Both the position numbers and the translations under genes were made by a program. A model generated the notes under the pieces. The model searched no databases and was not told the origin of the DNA. It saw only the letters and a program-made list of their open reading frames with translations. Below, in pieces: positions 1 to 8,658 of a DNA stretch of 64,000 bases. Location: assembly GCF_035989285.1 (NCBI RefSeq), contig NZ_CP108513.1, positions 9,176,001 to 9,240,000 of the forward strand. Direction: 5' to 3'. This stretch comes from Streptomyces sp. NBC_01235. GTDB lineage: Bacteria; Actinomycetota; Actinomycetes; Streptomycetales; Streptomycetaceae. Each line of letters begins with the position of its first letter. Position 1 is the stretch's first letter.

Positions 1-924
1 GACTCGCACGCCGAGATCGCCGTCGCGGCGCTGGCCGCCGGCAAGCACGTGCTGTGCGAGAAGCCCCTCGCGAACACGGTCGAGGAAGCCGAGACCATGG
101 CTCATGCCGCCGAAACTGCATACGACCGTGGTCAGTTGGCGATGGTCGGGTTCAACTACCGCCGCGTCCCGGCGACCGCCCTGGCTCGGCGGATGGTCGC
201 CGAGGGCAGGCTGGGCACCCTGCGACATGTGCGGGTGACGTACCTTCAGGACTGGCTCGTGGACCCGGCCTTCCCGTTGACCTGGCGGCTGCGCAGGGAA
301 TTGGCCGGCTCCGGCTCGCTCGGCGACCTGGGTGCGCACATTGTCGACCTCGCACAACACCTGGCGGGGGAGCGGCTCGCCGGAGTCTCCGCGATCACCG
401 AGACCTTCGTGCGGCAGCGCCCTTTGCCCGGAGGTGCGACGAGCGGCCTGAGCGCGACGTCCGCCGACGGCACCGGCACGGTCACCGTCGACGACGCGGC
501 CCTGTTCACCGGCCGCTTCGCCTCCGGGGCGCTCGCCTCCTTCGAGGCGACCCGGTTCGCCACCGGACGCAAGAACGCTCTGCGTCTCGAACTCAACGGT
601 GAGCGCGGCTCGCTGGCCTTCGATCTGGAGCGCCTCAACGAACTCTGGTTCCACGACGCCACCGAACCCGGCACGCACGCCGGCTTCCGCCGCATCCTCG
701 TCACCGAACCCGACCACCCCTACCTGGAGGCCTGGTGGCCGCCGGGGCACGGCCTCGGCTACGAGCACACCTTCGTCCACCAGGCCCGCGACCTGGTCCA
801 TGCCGTCGCCGAGGGCAGCCGCCCCGAACCCTCCTTCGCCGAGGGACTGCAGGTGCAGCGAGTCCTGGCGGCCGTCGAGGAGAGCGCCGAGAAGAGCTCC
901 GTCTACACGCCGATAGCGGACTGA
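1..924 (+). CDS. Gfo/Idh/MocA family oxidoreductase (5' end missing)
   Basis: The reading frame is open from the first base, so the N-terminal Rossmann GxGxxG segment lies outside the window. What remains starts just before the family signature GKHVLCEKPLA, whose Glu-Lys-Pro contacts the nicotinamide cofactor in characterised members, and continues through the C-terminal beta-sheet domain (GSGSLGDLGAHIVDL, then the substrate-side segment). The family does NAD(P)-dependent oxidation of sugars or cyclitols, often at C3 or at an inositol hydroxyl. It lies 21 bp before a TIM-barrel isomerase and upstream of two exported sugar enzymes, so a role in keto-sugar or inositol catabolism is inferred. 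The exact substrate cannot be read. A clear TGA closes it at 922-924. Confidence 0.9.
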   Translation, partial: DSHAEIAVAALAAGKHVLCEKPLANTVEEAETMAHAAETAYDRGQLAMVGFNYRRVPATALARRMVAEGRLGTLRHVRVTYLQDWLVDPAFPLTWRLRRELAGSGSLGDLGAHIVDLAQHLAGERLAGVSAITETFVRQRPLPGGATSGLSATSADGTGTVTVDDAALFTGRFASGALASFEATRFATGRKNALRLELNGERGSLAFDLERLNELWFHDATEPGTHAGFRRILVTEPDHPYLEAWWPPGHGLGYEHTFVHQARDLVHAVAEGSRPEPSFAEGLQVQRVLAAVEESAEKSSVYTPIAD

Positions 925-945
925 GGAACGAGGAGGGCCTGGAGC

Positions 946-1944
946 ATGCCGCGCACGTTCACACTCTTCACCGGCCAGTGGGCCGACGTGCCCCTGGAGG
1001 AGGTCTGCCGCCTCGCCCGCGATTTCGGCTATGACGGCCTCGAACTCGCCTGCTGGGGCGATCACTTCGAGGTCGACAAGGCGCTCGCGGACCCCGAGTA
1101 TGTGAGGTCCCGCCACCAACTCCTCGACAAGTACGGGCTGAAGTGCTGGGCCATCTCCAATCACCTGGTGGGTCAGGCGGTCTGCGACGCCATCATCGAC
1201 GAACGCCACCAGGCCATTCTGCCCGCCCGCATCTGGGGCGACGGCGAGCCGGAAGGCGTCCGGCAAAGAGCCGCCGTGGAGATCGCCGACACCGCGCGGG
1301 CCGCGGCAGCCTTCGGCGTCGACACGGTGATCGGCTTCACCGGCTCCGCGATCTGGCACCTGGTCGCCATGTTCCCGCCCGCCCCCGAGTCGATGATCGC
1401 GCGAGGCTACGAGGACTTCGCCGAGCGCTGGAACCCGATCCTCGACGTCTTCGACGCGCAGGGCGTGCGGTTCGCACACGAGGTCCACCCCAGCGAGATC
1501 GCATACGACTACTGGACGACTGTACGCACGCTGGACGCGGTCGACCGTCGACCGGCATTCGGCCTCAACTTCGATCCGAGCCACTTCGTGTGGCAGGACC
1601 TGGACCCGGTCGGCTTCCTGTGGGATTTCCGCGACCGCATCTACCACGTGGACTGCAAGGAGGCCCGCAAGCGCCTCGACGGCCGCAACGGCCGCCTCGG
1701 CTCCCACCTGCCCTGGGGTGACCCGCGCCGCGGCTGGGACTTCGTCTCCGCCGGCCACGGCGACGTCCCCTGGGAGGACGTCTTCCGCATGCTGCGATCC
1801 ATCGACTACCTGGGTCCGATCTCCGTGGAGTGGGAGGACGCCGGCATGGACCGGCGTCAGGGCGCCCCCGAGGCGCTGACCCGCCTCAAGGCCTACGACT
1901 TCGAGCCGCCGTCGGCCTCCTTCGACGCGGCATTCGGCAACTGA
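946..1944 (+). CDS. Sugar phosphate isomerase/epimerase-like TIM barrel (332 aa)
   Basis: This is a cytoplasmic xylose-isomerase-like TIM barrel: no signal peptide, start [20 protein letters not shown], with repeated strand/helix pattern and candidate metal ligands in the HEVHPSE, NFDPSHF, HVDCKEA and SVEWEDAG segments. AGGAGGG about 10 bases before the ATG is a good ribosome site. Together with the Gfo/Idh/MocA gene 21 bp upstream it forms the common dehydrogenase plus isomerase pair found in keto-glycoside and inositol catabolism, where such barrels act as isomerases, epimerases or 1,2-lyases of 3-keto sugars. That family knowledge gives the class of reaction, not the substrate. Confidence 0.85.
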   Translation: MPRTFTLFTGQWADVPLEEVCRLARDFGYDGLELACWGDHFEVDKALADPEYVRSRHQLLDKYGLKCWAISNHLVGQAVCDAIIDERHQAILPARIWGDGEPEGVRQRAAVEIADTARAAAAFGVDTVIGFTGSAIWHLVAMFPPAPESMIARGYEDFAERWNPILDVFDAQGVRFAHEVHPSEIAYDYWTTVRTLDAVDRRPAFGLNFDPSHFVWQDLDPVGFLWDFRDRIYHVDCKEARKRLDGRNGRLGSHLPWGDPRRGWDFVSAGHGDVPWEDVFRMLRSIDYLGPISVEWEDAGMDRRQGAPEALTRLKAYDFEPPSASFDAAFGN

Positions 1945-2047
1945 GGCCGAACTCAGGCATCTCTGACTACCCATCAGCTCTCCGGGGTGACGGCGCATCC
2001 CGGCGTAAGCACCCGCCCGTACAACCAGCCCCATCCTGGAGGCACCC

Positions 2048-4561
2048 GTGCACGGGAACGACCCCACCCCCCGTACCCGCACCGGCAGAGCCGAGACCCA
2101 CAGGCGGCGACGTCCCTCGCTGCGCAGAGCGACCGCCCTCCTGGGCGGCGTCCTGCTGGCCGGCGCGTCCCTCGCCCTCACCACACCCCGGGCCGGTGCT
2201 GCCGTCGCCGACCCGGTGGTCACGGCCGCCGAGGACTTCCAGCAGGTCACCCTCGCCAAGGGGGAGGCCGAGGTCGGCGAGCCCATGTCGCTCGCCGTCC
2301 TGCCCGACCGTTCGGTCCTGCACACCTCGCGAGACGGTGAACTCCGACTCACCGACGCCGCGGGCAACACCCGGCCGGCCGGCAAGCTCGACGTCTACTC
2401 CCACGACGAGGAGGGCCTCCAAGGTATCGGTGTGGACCCGGAGTTCGTCACCAACCGCTTCATCTACCTCTACTACGCACCGCCGTTGGACACCCCGGCG
2501 GGCGACGCGCCCGAGACCGGAACGGCCGCAGACTTCGCCCCCTTCGACGGCGTCAACCGCCTCTCCCGCTTCGTGCTGAAGACGGACGGGACGCTCGACA
2601 CCACGAGCGAGACGAAGATCCTGGACGTTCCCGCTTCGCGCGGCCTGTGCTGCCACGTCGGCGGCGACATCGACTTCGACGCGGCGGGAAACCTCTACCT
2701 GTCCACCGGCGACGACACCAACCCCTTCCAGTCGGACGGCTTCACTCCCATCGACGACCGCGACGGACGCAACCCCGCCTTCGACGCCCGCCGTTCCGCC
2801 GGAAACACCAACGACCTGCGCGGCAAGATCCTGCGCATCAAGGTGAACGCCGACGGCTCGTACGCCATCCCCGACGGCAACCTCTTCGCGCCCGGTACGG
2901 ACAGGACGCGGCCCGAGATCTATGCGATGGGTTTCCGTAACCCGTTCCGCTTCAGCGTCGACAAGGCCACCGGCATCCTCTACGTCGGCGACTACGGCCC
3001 GGACGCCGGCGCCGCCGACCCGGCCCGTGGGCCGGCCGGCCAGGTCGAGTTCGCGCGCGTCACCGGTCCCGGCAACTTCGGGTGGCCGTTCTGCACGGGC
3101 GACAATGACCCGTATGTCGCATACGATTTTGCGACCGGTGTATCCGGCGCGCCCTTCGACTGCGCCGCCCCCAAGAACACCTCGCCGCACAACACCGGCC
3201 TGACCGATCTGCCCCCGGCACAGCCTGCCTGGATCCCGTACGACGGCGCCTCGATACCCGAGTTGGGCGACGGTTCGGAGTCCCCGATGGGCGGCCCCGT
3301 CTACCACTACGACCCCTCGCTCGACTCGCCGGTGAAGTTCCCCGAGGCGTACGACGGGAATTTCTTCGCCGGGGAGTTCGGCCGCCGCTGGATCAAGCGC
3401 ATCGTCAGCGACGCGAACGGCTCCGTGCAGTCGATCGATCCCGTTCCGTGGACCGGCACGCAGATCATGGACATGGCGTTCGGGCCGGACGGGGCGCTGT
3501 ACGTCCTCGACTACGGCACCGCCTGGTTCGGCGGAGACGAGAACTCGGCTCTGTACCGCATCGAGAACGCCACTGACGGCCACTCCCCGGTCGCCCAGGC
3601 CGCGGCCGACCGCACCTCCGGACAGGCCCCCCTGAAGGTACGTTTCTCCTCCGCCGGCACCGCCGACCAGGACGGCGACACGCTCACTTACCGCTGGGAC
3701 TTCGGTGACGGCGGCACCTCGACGGCGGCCGGCCCCACGCACCGGTACAAGGAGAACGGCACGTACACCGCGACCCTGACCGCCGAGGACGGCTCCGGCC
3801 GCACCGGCAGCGCGAGCGTGCAGATCGTCGTCGGGAACACGGCCCCGAAGGTGATCCTGGAGACGCCGAAGGACGGGCAGTTGTTCAGCTTCGGCGACGC
3901 GATCCCGTTCAAGGTGAGGGTCACCGACCCCGAGGACGGCACGGCGATCGACTGCTCCAAGGTCGAGGTCACCTTCATCCTCGGCCACGACAGTCACGGC
4001 CACCCGGTGACCTCGGCCAACGGCTGCACCGGCACCCTCCAGACCAGCGCCGACGGCGGCCACGACGAGGACGCCAACATATTCGGGGTCCTCGACGCCG
4101 AGTACACCGACGGCGGAGGCGGTGGACAGGACGCGCTCACCTCGCACGACCAGAGCGTCCTCCAGCCCCGCCACCGTCAGGCCGAGCACTTCGGCGACGC
4201 CTCCGGTGTCACGGTGACCGCACGCGAGTCCGCCCACGGCGGCCGCACGGTCGGTGACCTCTCCCATGGCGACTGGATCTCCTTCACGCCGTATGCGCTC
4301 GGCAACGCCCAGAAGATCACCGCCAGGGTCTCCTCGGCCGGCGCCGGCGGCACCCTCGAGGTCCGCGCGGGCTCGCCGAGGGGCACCCTGCTCGGCAGGG
4401 CGACCGTGCCGGTCACGGGCAGCTGGGACACCTACCAGGACGTCAGCGCCGGCCTGTCCCGCGCCCCGAGGGGCACGACCACGCTCTACCTGGTCTTCAA
4501 GGGTGGCAGCGGATCCCTGTACGAGGTGGACGACTTCACCTTCACGACGGCGACGAGCTGA
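2048..4561 (+). CDS. Exported PQQ-type sugar dehydrogenase with PKD and CBM6-like domains (837 aa)
   Basis: A GTG start follows GGAGG by about five bases. A twin-Arg-rich N-terminus (RRRRPSLRRATALLGG) and an Ala-rich hydrophobic stretch ending near AGAAVA indicate export. Residues about 60-500 are a glucose/sorbosone-dehydrogenase beta-propeller (GLQGIGVDPEF, GGDIDFDAAGNLYLSTGDD, GFRNPFRF, FGPDGALYVLDYG). Residues about 520-600 are a PKD domain with the WDFGDGG motif. The last ~120 residues resemble a CBM6 carbohydrate-binding module (ending SLYEVDDFTF). Related proteins oxidise sugars outside the membrane using PQQ or remain of unknown activity. The ThuA-DUF1080 gene begins 11 bp downstream and is probably co-transcribed. 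The binding module suggests a polymeric or glycoside substrate. Confidence 0.85.
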   Translation: MHGNDPTPRTRTGRAETHRRRRPSLRRATALLGGVLLAGASLALTTPRAGAAVADPVVTAAEDFQQVTLAKGEAEVGEPMSLAVLPDRSVLHTSRDGELRLTDAAGNTRPAGKLDVYSHDEEGLQGIGVDPEFVTNRFIYLYYAPPLDTPAGDAPETGTAADFAPFDGVNRLSRFVLKTDGTLDTTSETKILDVPASRGLCCHVGGDIDFDAAGNLYLSTGDDTNPFQSDGFTPIDDRDGRNPAFDARRSAGNTNDLRGKILRIKVNADGSYAIPDGNLFAPGTDRTRPEIYAMGFRNPFRFSVDKATGILYVGDYGPDAGAADPARGPAGQVEFARVTGPGNFGWPFCTGDNDPYVAYDFATGVSGAPFDCAAPKNTSPHNTGLTDLPPAQPAWIPYDGASIPELGDGSESPMGGPVYHYDPSLDSPVKFPEAYDGNFFAGEFGRRWIKRIVSDANGSVQSIDPVPWTGTQIMDMAFGPDGALYVLDYGTAWFGGDENSALYRIENATDGHSPVAQAAADRTSGQAPLKVRFSSAGTADQDGDTLTYRWDFGDGGTSTAAGPTHRYKENGTYTATLTAEDGSGRTGSASVQIVVGNTAPKVILETPKDGQLFSFGDAIPFKVRVTDPEDGTAIDCSKVEVTFILGHDSHGHPVTSANGCTGTLQTSADGGHDEDANIFGVLDAEYTDGGGGGQDALTSHDQSVLQPRHRQAEHFGDASGVTVTARESAHGGRTVGDLSHGDWISFTPYALGNAQKITARVSSAGAGGTLEVRAGSPRGTLLGRATVPVTGSWDTYQDVSAGLSRAPRGTTTLYLVFKGGSGSLYEVDDFTFTTATS

Positions 4562-4572
4562 GGGAGGCAGGT

Positions 4573-5934
4573 ATGCGCACAGTGAGCGCTGTCGCCGGGG
4601 CCGTGCTGCTCCTCGGCTGCCTCGCACAGCCGGCCGCGTCCCACTCCGCTTCCCCGGACGACGGCCGACGGGTGCTGGTCTTCTCCAAGACGGCCGGTTT
4701 CCGGCACGACTCGATTCCGGACGGCGTCACGGCCGTGCGGGAGCTCGGCGAGACGGGTGGCTTCAGGGTCGACGCGACCGAGGACGCGGGCGCGTTCACG
4801 CCGGCGAACCTGCGGCGCTACGACGCCGTCGTCTTCCTGTCGACGACCGGGGACGTCCTGGATGCCGGTCAACAGGCCGCCTTCGAGGACTACATCCGGC
4901 ACGGCGGAGGCTACGTCGGGATCCATGCGGCGGCCGACACCGAGTACGACTGGGCGTTCTACGGCGGCCTCGTCGGCGCATGGTTCCAGTCGCACCCGGC
5001 GATCCAGTCCGCGACGGTCGACGTCGAGGACCGGGCCCACCCGGCGACCTCGGGACTCGACCGTGCCTGGAACCGCACCGACGAGTGGTACAACTACCGC
5101 TCCAACCCGCGCGAGCGGGTCCACGTCCTGGCCTCGCTCGACGAGTCGTCGTATACGGGCGGCACCATGAACGGCGACCATCCGATCGCCTGGTGTCAGA
5201 ACTATCAGGGGGGCCGCGCCTTCTACACAGGGGGCGGCCACACGACGGAGTCCTACGCGGATCCGGTGTTCCGTAGACACCTGCTGGGCGGGATCCTGTA
5301 TGCGGTCGACGACGTGCGTGCGGACTGTCGACCGGAGAACGGATACCGTCCACTCTTCGACGGCACGTCTCTGGACGGCTGGCGGCAGGCCGGACCGGGC
5401 TCCTTCACCCTCTCCGACGACGGCACGCTGACGTCGACGGGCGGCATGGGTCTGCTCTGGTACGCCGGCCGGAGCTTCGGGGCGTACTCCCTGAAGCTCG
5501 ACTGGAAGACCACGGCCGGCGAACCGAGCGGTTCCGGTGACGACAACTCCGGTGTGTTCGTGGGCTTCCCGCCCTCGGACGACCCGTGGTCCGCCGTGAA
5601 CAACGGCTACGAGATCCAGATCGACACCACCGACGTCCCCGAGAAGACCACAGGGTCCGTCTACGGATTCAGGTCCGCGGACCTGAAAAAGCGCGACCGC
5701 GCGCTGAACCCGCCGGGGGAGTGGAACACGTACGAGATCCGCGTGGAGGGCGAACGCCTGCGCGTCTGGCTCAACGGCGTGAAGATCAACGACTTCAGCA
5801 ACACCGATCCGGCCCGGAGCCTGCGCGACGGACACATCGGCCTGCAGAACCACGGAGCCGACGACCAGGTGTCCTTCCGCGACGTCCGGATCAAGGAACT
5901 GCCCGTCAAGGAACTGCCCGGCAAGGGCGACTGA
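4573..5934 (+). CDS. Exported ThuA-like / DUF1080 (3-keto-disaccharide hydrolase) fusion (453 aa)
   Basis: Residues 1-23 form a Sec-type signal (MRTVSAVAGAVLLLGCLAQP). Residues about 34-245 are a ThuA-like glutamine-amidotransferase-fold domain (VLVFSKTAGFRHDSI, GGYVGIHAAADTEY, GGHTTESY). Residues about 258-445 are a DUF1080/LamG-like domain (GYRPLFDGTSLDGW, EWNTYEIRVEGERL, HIGLQNHG). DUF1080 members include 3-keto-disaccharide hydrolases, and ThuA is tied to trehaloside oxidation to 3-keto sugars, so the fusion joins two steps of keto-glycoside metabolism outside the cytoplasm. The last residues contain a small duplication (KELPVKELPGK). GGGAGG precedes the ATG, and the gene sits 11 bp after the secreted dehydrogenase. 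Substrate is unproven. Confidence 0.85.
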   Translation: MRTVSAVAGAVLLLGCLAQPAASHSASPDDGRRVLVFSKTAGFRHDSIPDGVTAVRELGETGGFRVDATEDAGAFTPANLRRYDAVVFLSTTGDVLDAGQQAAFEDYIRHGGGYVGIHAAADTEYDWAFYGGLVGAWFQSHPAIQSATVDVEDRAHPATSGLDRAWNRTDEWYNYRSNPRERVHVLASLDESSYTGGTMNGDHPIAWCQNYQGGRAFYTGGGHTTESYADPVFRRHLLGGILYAVDDVRADCRPENGYRPLFDGTSLDGWRQAGPGSFTLSDDGTLTSTGGMGLLWYAGRSFGAYSLKLDWKTTAGEPSGSGDDNSGVFVGFPPSDDPWSAVNNGYEIQIDTTDVPEKTTGSVYGFRSADLKKRDRALNPPGEWNTYEIRVEGERLRVWLNGVKINDFSNTDPARSLRDGHIGLQNHGADDQVSFRDVRIKELPVKELPGKGD

Positions 5935-6017
5935 ACGGCGGCGGGCGGGGGACGCCGGACCCTCGCCCGCCGTCACCCCTCGTACTCCGGGGTTCGCGCA
6001 CGACAAGGAGGCTGCCC

Positions 6018-7232
6018 ATGTCCGCGTCCCTCTCCCGTCCCCCGCGCGTCGGCGTCTGGCTGATCGGGGCTCGCGGCTCCGTGGCCACCACCGTGGTCGC
6101 CGGATGCGCCGCCGTCACGGCCGGCCTGCACCCGCCGACGGGCCTGGTCACCGAGTCGCCCGCCTTCGCCGACAGCTGCCTGCCGGCCCTGTCATGCCTC
6201 GTCTTCGGCGGACACGACACATCCGACTGCCCCCTGCCCAAACGCGCCGAGCAACTTGCGGCCGGAGGAGTCCTCCCGGCCGGCCTGCCCGCGGCGGTCG
6301 CCGCCGAACTCGCCGCCGCCGACCGGGAGATCAGACCCGGAGGCCCGGTCCGGGGGGACAACCGCGACGAGGAGCAGCTGATCGCCTCGTTCACCGCCGA
6401 CCTGCGGGACTTCGTGCGCCGGTGCGGTCTTGCGCGCGCGGTCGTGGTGAACGTGGCCTCCACCGAGCCCGCGGCGAACGGATCGACGCTTCCGCCGAGT
6501 TCGCTGTACGCGGCGGCCGCCCTGCGCGCGGGCTGCCCGTACGTGAACTTCACGCCGTCCACGGGGCTGCACCACCCGGCGCTGGCGCCGGTGGCGGAGT
6601 CGAGCGGACTGCCGTACGCCGGACGCGACGGCAAGACCGGCCAGACGCTCCTGCGTTCCGCCCTGGGCCCGATGTTCGCCCAGCGGGCGCTCACCGTCCG
6701 GGCCTGGTCCGGAACCAATCTCCTGGGCGGCGGCGACGGGGCCGCCCTGGCCGACCCGGCGGCCGCCGAGGCGAAGAACGCGGGCAAGGGGCGCGTCCTC
6801 GCCGACACTCTCGGTGCGACCCCCGAGGGGCAGGTACACATTGACGACGTTCCCGTCCTGGGGGACTGGAAGACCGCCTGGGACCACGTCGCCTTCGACG
6901 GGTTCCTCGGCACCCGCATGATCCTCCAGACCATCTGGCAGGGCTGTGACTCCGCGCTGGCCGCACCCCTCGTCCTCGACCTGGCCCGCCTCGCCGCCCG
7001 CGCCCACGAAGCCGGCCTGTCAGGTCCGCTCACCGAACTCGCCTTCTTCTTCAAGGACCCCGTGGGCGACGCGCCGTCGGCCTTGGCGGAGCAGCACGCG
7101 GAGATGCAGATGTTCGCCCGACGGCTGAAGGGCGGGCCGGGTGTGCGGGGCGAGCGGGGCACACGCGACGAGGGCAAGACACCCGAGGCACGACACGAGT
7201 CCGAGCCGGGCTCCGGCGAGGAGACACGGTGA
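6018..7232 (+). CDS. Inositol-3-phosphate synthase-like protein of the ebo cluster (404 aa)
   Basis: AAGGAG lies eight bases before the ATG. The N-terminus carries a dinucleotide loop (GVWLIGARGSVATTVVAG). The body has inositol-3-phosphate synthase family segments: GRDGKTGQTLLRSALGPMF, WSGTNLLGGGDG, EAKNAGKGRVL and the C-terminal TRMILQTIWQGCDSALAAPLVLDL. These enzymes convert glucose 6-phosphate to inositol phosphate or make related rearrangements. In this position in actinobacteria the gene heads an ebo-type cluster, so it probably makes a cyclitol-like building block rather than serving general inositol supply. The last ~40 residues are charged, low-complexity and probably disordered. Its TGA overlaps the GTG of the next frame. 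Confidence 0.8.
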   Translation: MSASLSRPPRVGVWLIGARGSVATTVVAGCAAVTAGLHPPTGLVTESPAFADSCLPALSCLVFGGHDTSDCPLPKRAEQLAAGGVLPAGLPAAVAAELAAADREIRPGGPVRGDNRDEEQLIASFTADLRDFVRRCGLARAVVVNVASTEPAANGSTLPPSSLYAAAALRAGCPYVNFTPSTGLHHPALAPVAESSGLPYAGRDGKTGQTLLRSALGPMFAQRALTVRAWSGTNLLGGGDGAALADPAAAEAKNAGKGRVLADTLGATPEGQVHIDDVPVLGDWKTAWDHVAFDGFLGTRMILQTIWQGCDSALAAPLVLDLARLAARAHEAGLSGPLTELAFFFKDPVGDAPSALAEQHAEMQMFARRLKGGPGVRGERGTRDEGKTPEARHESEPGSGEETR

Positions 7233-7459
7233 GCGGGGGCGGGGCGGTGCGCGCAGTGGCCGGGCGGACGACCACGGAGGCCGACAGGTCGTCGGACGGC
7301 CAGTCGGCTGCGCAGACAGATACGGCGGAGACCGACAGGGGGGAGACGATCCGCGCCCGCGCGCGTGCCTGGGCCGAACCACTATGTCTGCCCTCACTGT
7401 TCACGGCAGCCTTGACCCCGATGGTCCGGATGCCGGCGAGGCAGGTGAGCGTCACGTGA
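7229..7459 (+). pseudogene. Collapsed eboC (UbiA-type prenyltransferase) remnant, 76 codons
   Basis: The frame starts with a GTG overlapping the stop of the inositol-phosphate-synthase-like gene (GTGA) and ends with a TGA overlapping the GTG of the next gene (GTGA), as a real gene in this operon would. The encoded 76 residues have no UbiA active-site Asp motifs and no set of membrane helices. Residues about 43-58 (RARAWAEPLCLPSLFT) look like the start of a UbiA-family first helix, and the final AALTPMVRMPARQVSVT resembles the C-terminus of such actinobacterial proteins. The two ends appear joined by an in-frame deletion of roughly 200-250 codons. The match to UbiA ends is from memory. The alternative is a small unrelated linker ORF. 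Confidence 0.55.
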
Positions 7460-8658
7460 ACCGCGGACACGTCGACCGCGGACACGACGACCGCGGACAT
7501 GAGAACCGCGGGAACGCTTCGCAAGAGAGCGCCCCGCACGAAAACGCACCGCACCCGGCCGCCCGGCGCACAAACCCCCTGTCTCCCGTTCCAGACCCCG
7601 GCCCGGTCCCGTCCCCGTCCCCGCCCTCGCCCCCGCCCCCGCTCCGCTTCGGCTACGGCACCAACGGCCTCGCCGATCTCCGCCTCGACGACGCCCTCGC
7701 CCTCCTCGCCGATCTCGGCTACGACGGCGTCGGACTGACGCTCGACCACATGCACCTCGATCCGCTCGCCCCGCACCTCGCCGCCCGCACCCGACGCGTC
7801 GCACACCGCCTGGACACGCTGGGGCTCGAGGTCACTGTGGAGACCGGCGCCCGCTACGTCCTCGACCCTCGCCGCAAGCACGGCCCCTCCCTTCTGGACC
7901 CGGAGCCGGAGGACCGCGTCCGCCGGGTCGACCTGCTGCTGCGCGCCGTCCAGGTCGCCGGCGACCTCGGTGCGCACGCCGTCCACTGCTTCAGCGGGAC
8001 CGTCCCGCCGGGCACGGCACCGGATGCGGCATGGCAGCGCCTCGCCGAGACCCTTGCCCCCGTCCTGGACACCGCTGCAACCGCCGGCATCCCCCTCGCG
8101 ATCGAACCCGAACCCGGTCACCTCCTCGCGACCCTCGCCGACTTCCACCGGCTCCGCCGCGCCCTCGGGGACCCGGTGTCCCTCGGCCTCACCCTCGACA
8201 TCGGCCACTGCCAGTGCCTCGAACCACTCCCTCCCGCCGACTGTGTACGTGCAGCCGCTCCCTGGCTGCGGCACGTCCAGATCGAGGACATGCGCCGCGA
8301 TGTCCACGAACACCTCCCTTTCGGAGACGGCGAGATCGACTTCCCGCCCGTCCTCGCCGCCCTGGCAGCGACCGGCTACCGCGGGCTGACGGTGGTCGAA
8401 CTGCCCCGTCACTCCCATGCCGGCCCCCACTACGCCGAGCTCTCCCTCCCGTTTCTCCACCGCGCGCAGGCAGCCGCCCAAGGCACCCAGTGCGCGGACC
8501 CGCGGCCGCCTACCTCCCTCGCCCCGACCGTCCGCCCTGCCCACCGGCAACGGCCTCCCTCCCGCGCCCCACTCCCCAGGCGGCAGTCCCCGGCAGCGAA
8601 CCCGCCCCTCGCACCATCCGGCGAGCCCTCCGCCACCCCACAAGGGAGCACCTCATGA
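7456..8658 (+). CDS. Sugar phosphate isomerase/epimerase TIM barrel of the ebo cluster (about 400 aa)
   Basis: The chosen GTG is preceded by AGGTGAG at six bases and overlaps the upstream frame by GTGA. An in-frame ATG at 7387 is possible but would run through the eboC remnant. The first ~68 residues are a low-complexity His/Asp/Pro-rich leader, unusual for the family. The barrel begins at PLRFGYGTNGLADL and carries metal-ligand-like segments IEPEPGH, TLDIGHCQC, VQIEDM and VVELPRHS. The C-terminal ~60 residues are again Pro/Ser-rich. The family isomerises or epimerises sugars with a divalent metal. Its ATGA overlap with EboA indicates translational coupling. Confidence in the fold is high; the substrate is unknown. 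Confidence 0.8.
   Translation: MNRGHVDRGHDDRGHENRGNASQESAPHENAPHPAARRTNPLSPVPDPGPVPSPSPPSPPPPLRFGYGTNGLADLRLDDALALLADLGYDGVGLTLDHMHLDPLAPHLAARTRRVAHRLDTLGLEVTVETGARYVLDPRRKHGPSLLDPEPEDRVRRVDLLLRAVQVAGDLGAHAVHCFSGTVPPGTAPDAAWQRLAETLAPVLDTAATAGIPLAIEPEPGHLLATLADFHRLRRALGDPVSLGLTLDIGHCQCLEPLPPADCVRAAAPWLRHVQIEDMRRDVHEHLPFGDGEIDFPPVLAALAATGYRGLTVVELPRHSHAGPHYAELSLPFLHRAQAAAQGTQCADPRPPTSLAPTVRPAHRQRPPSRAPLPRRQSPAANPPLAPSGEPSATPQGSTS

Noticed and set aside
1967..4627. Very long minus-strand open frame (886 codons) opposite the sugar dehydrogenase gene
   Set aside because: It is antisense to a gene with clear domains, its translation is Val/Arg/Gly-rich shadow sequence, and it is explained by high third-position GC.
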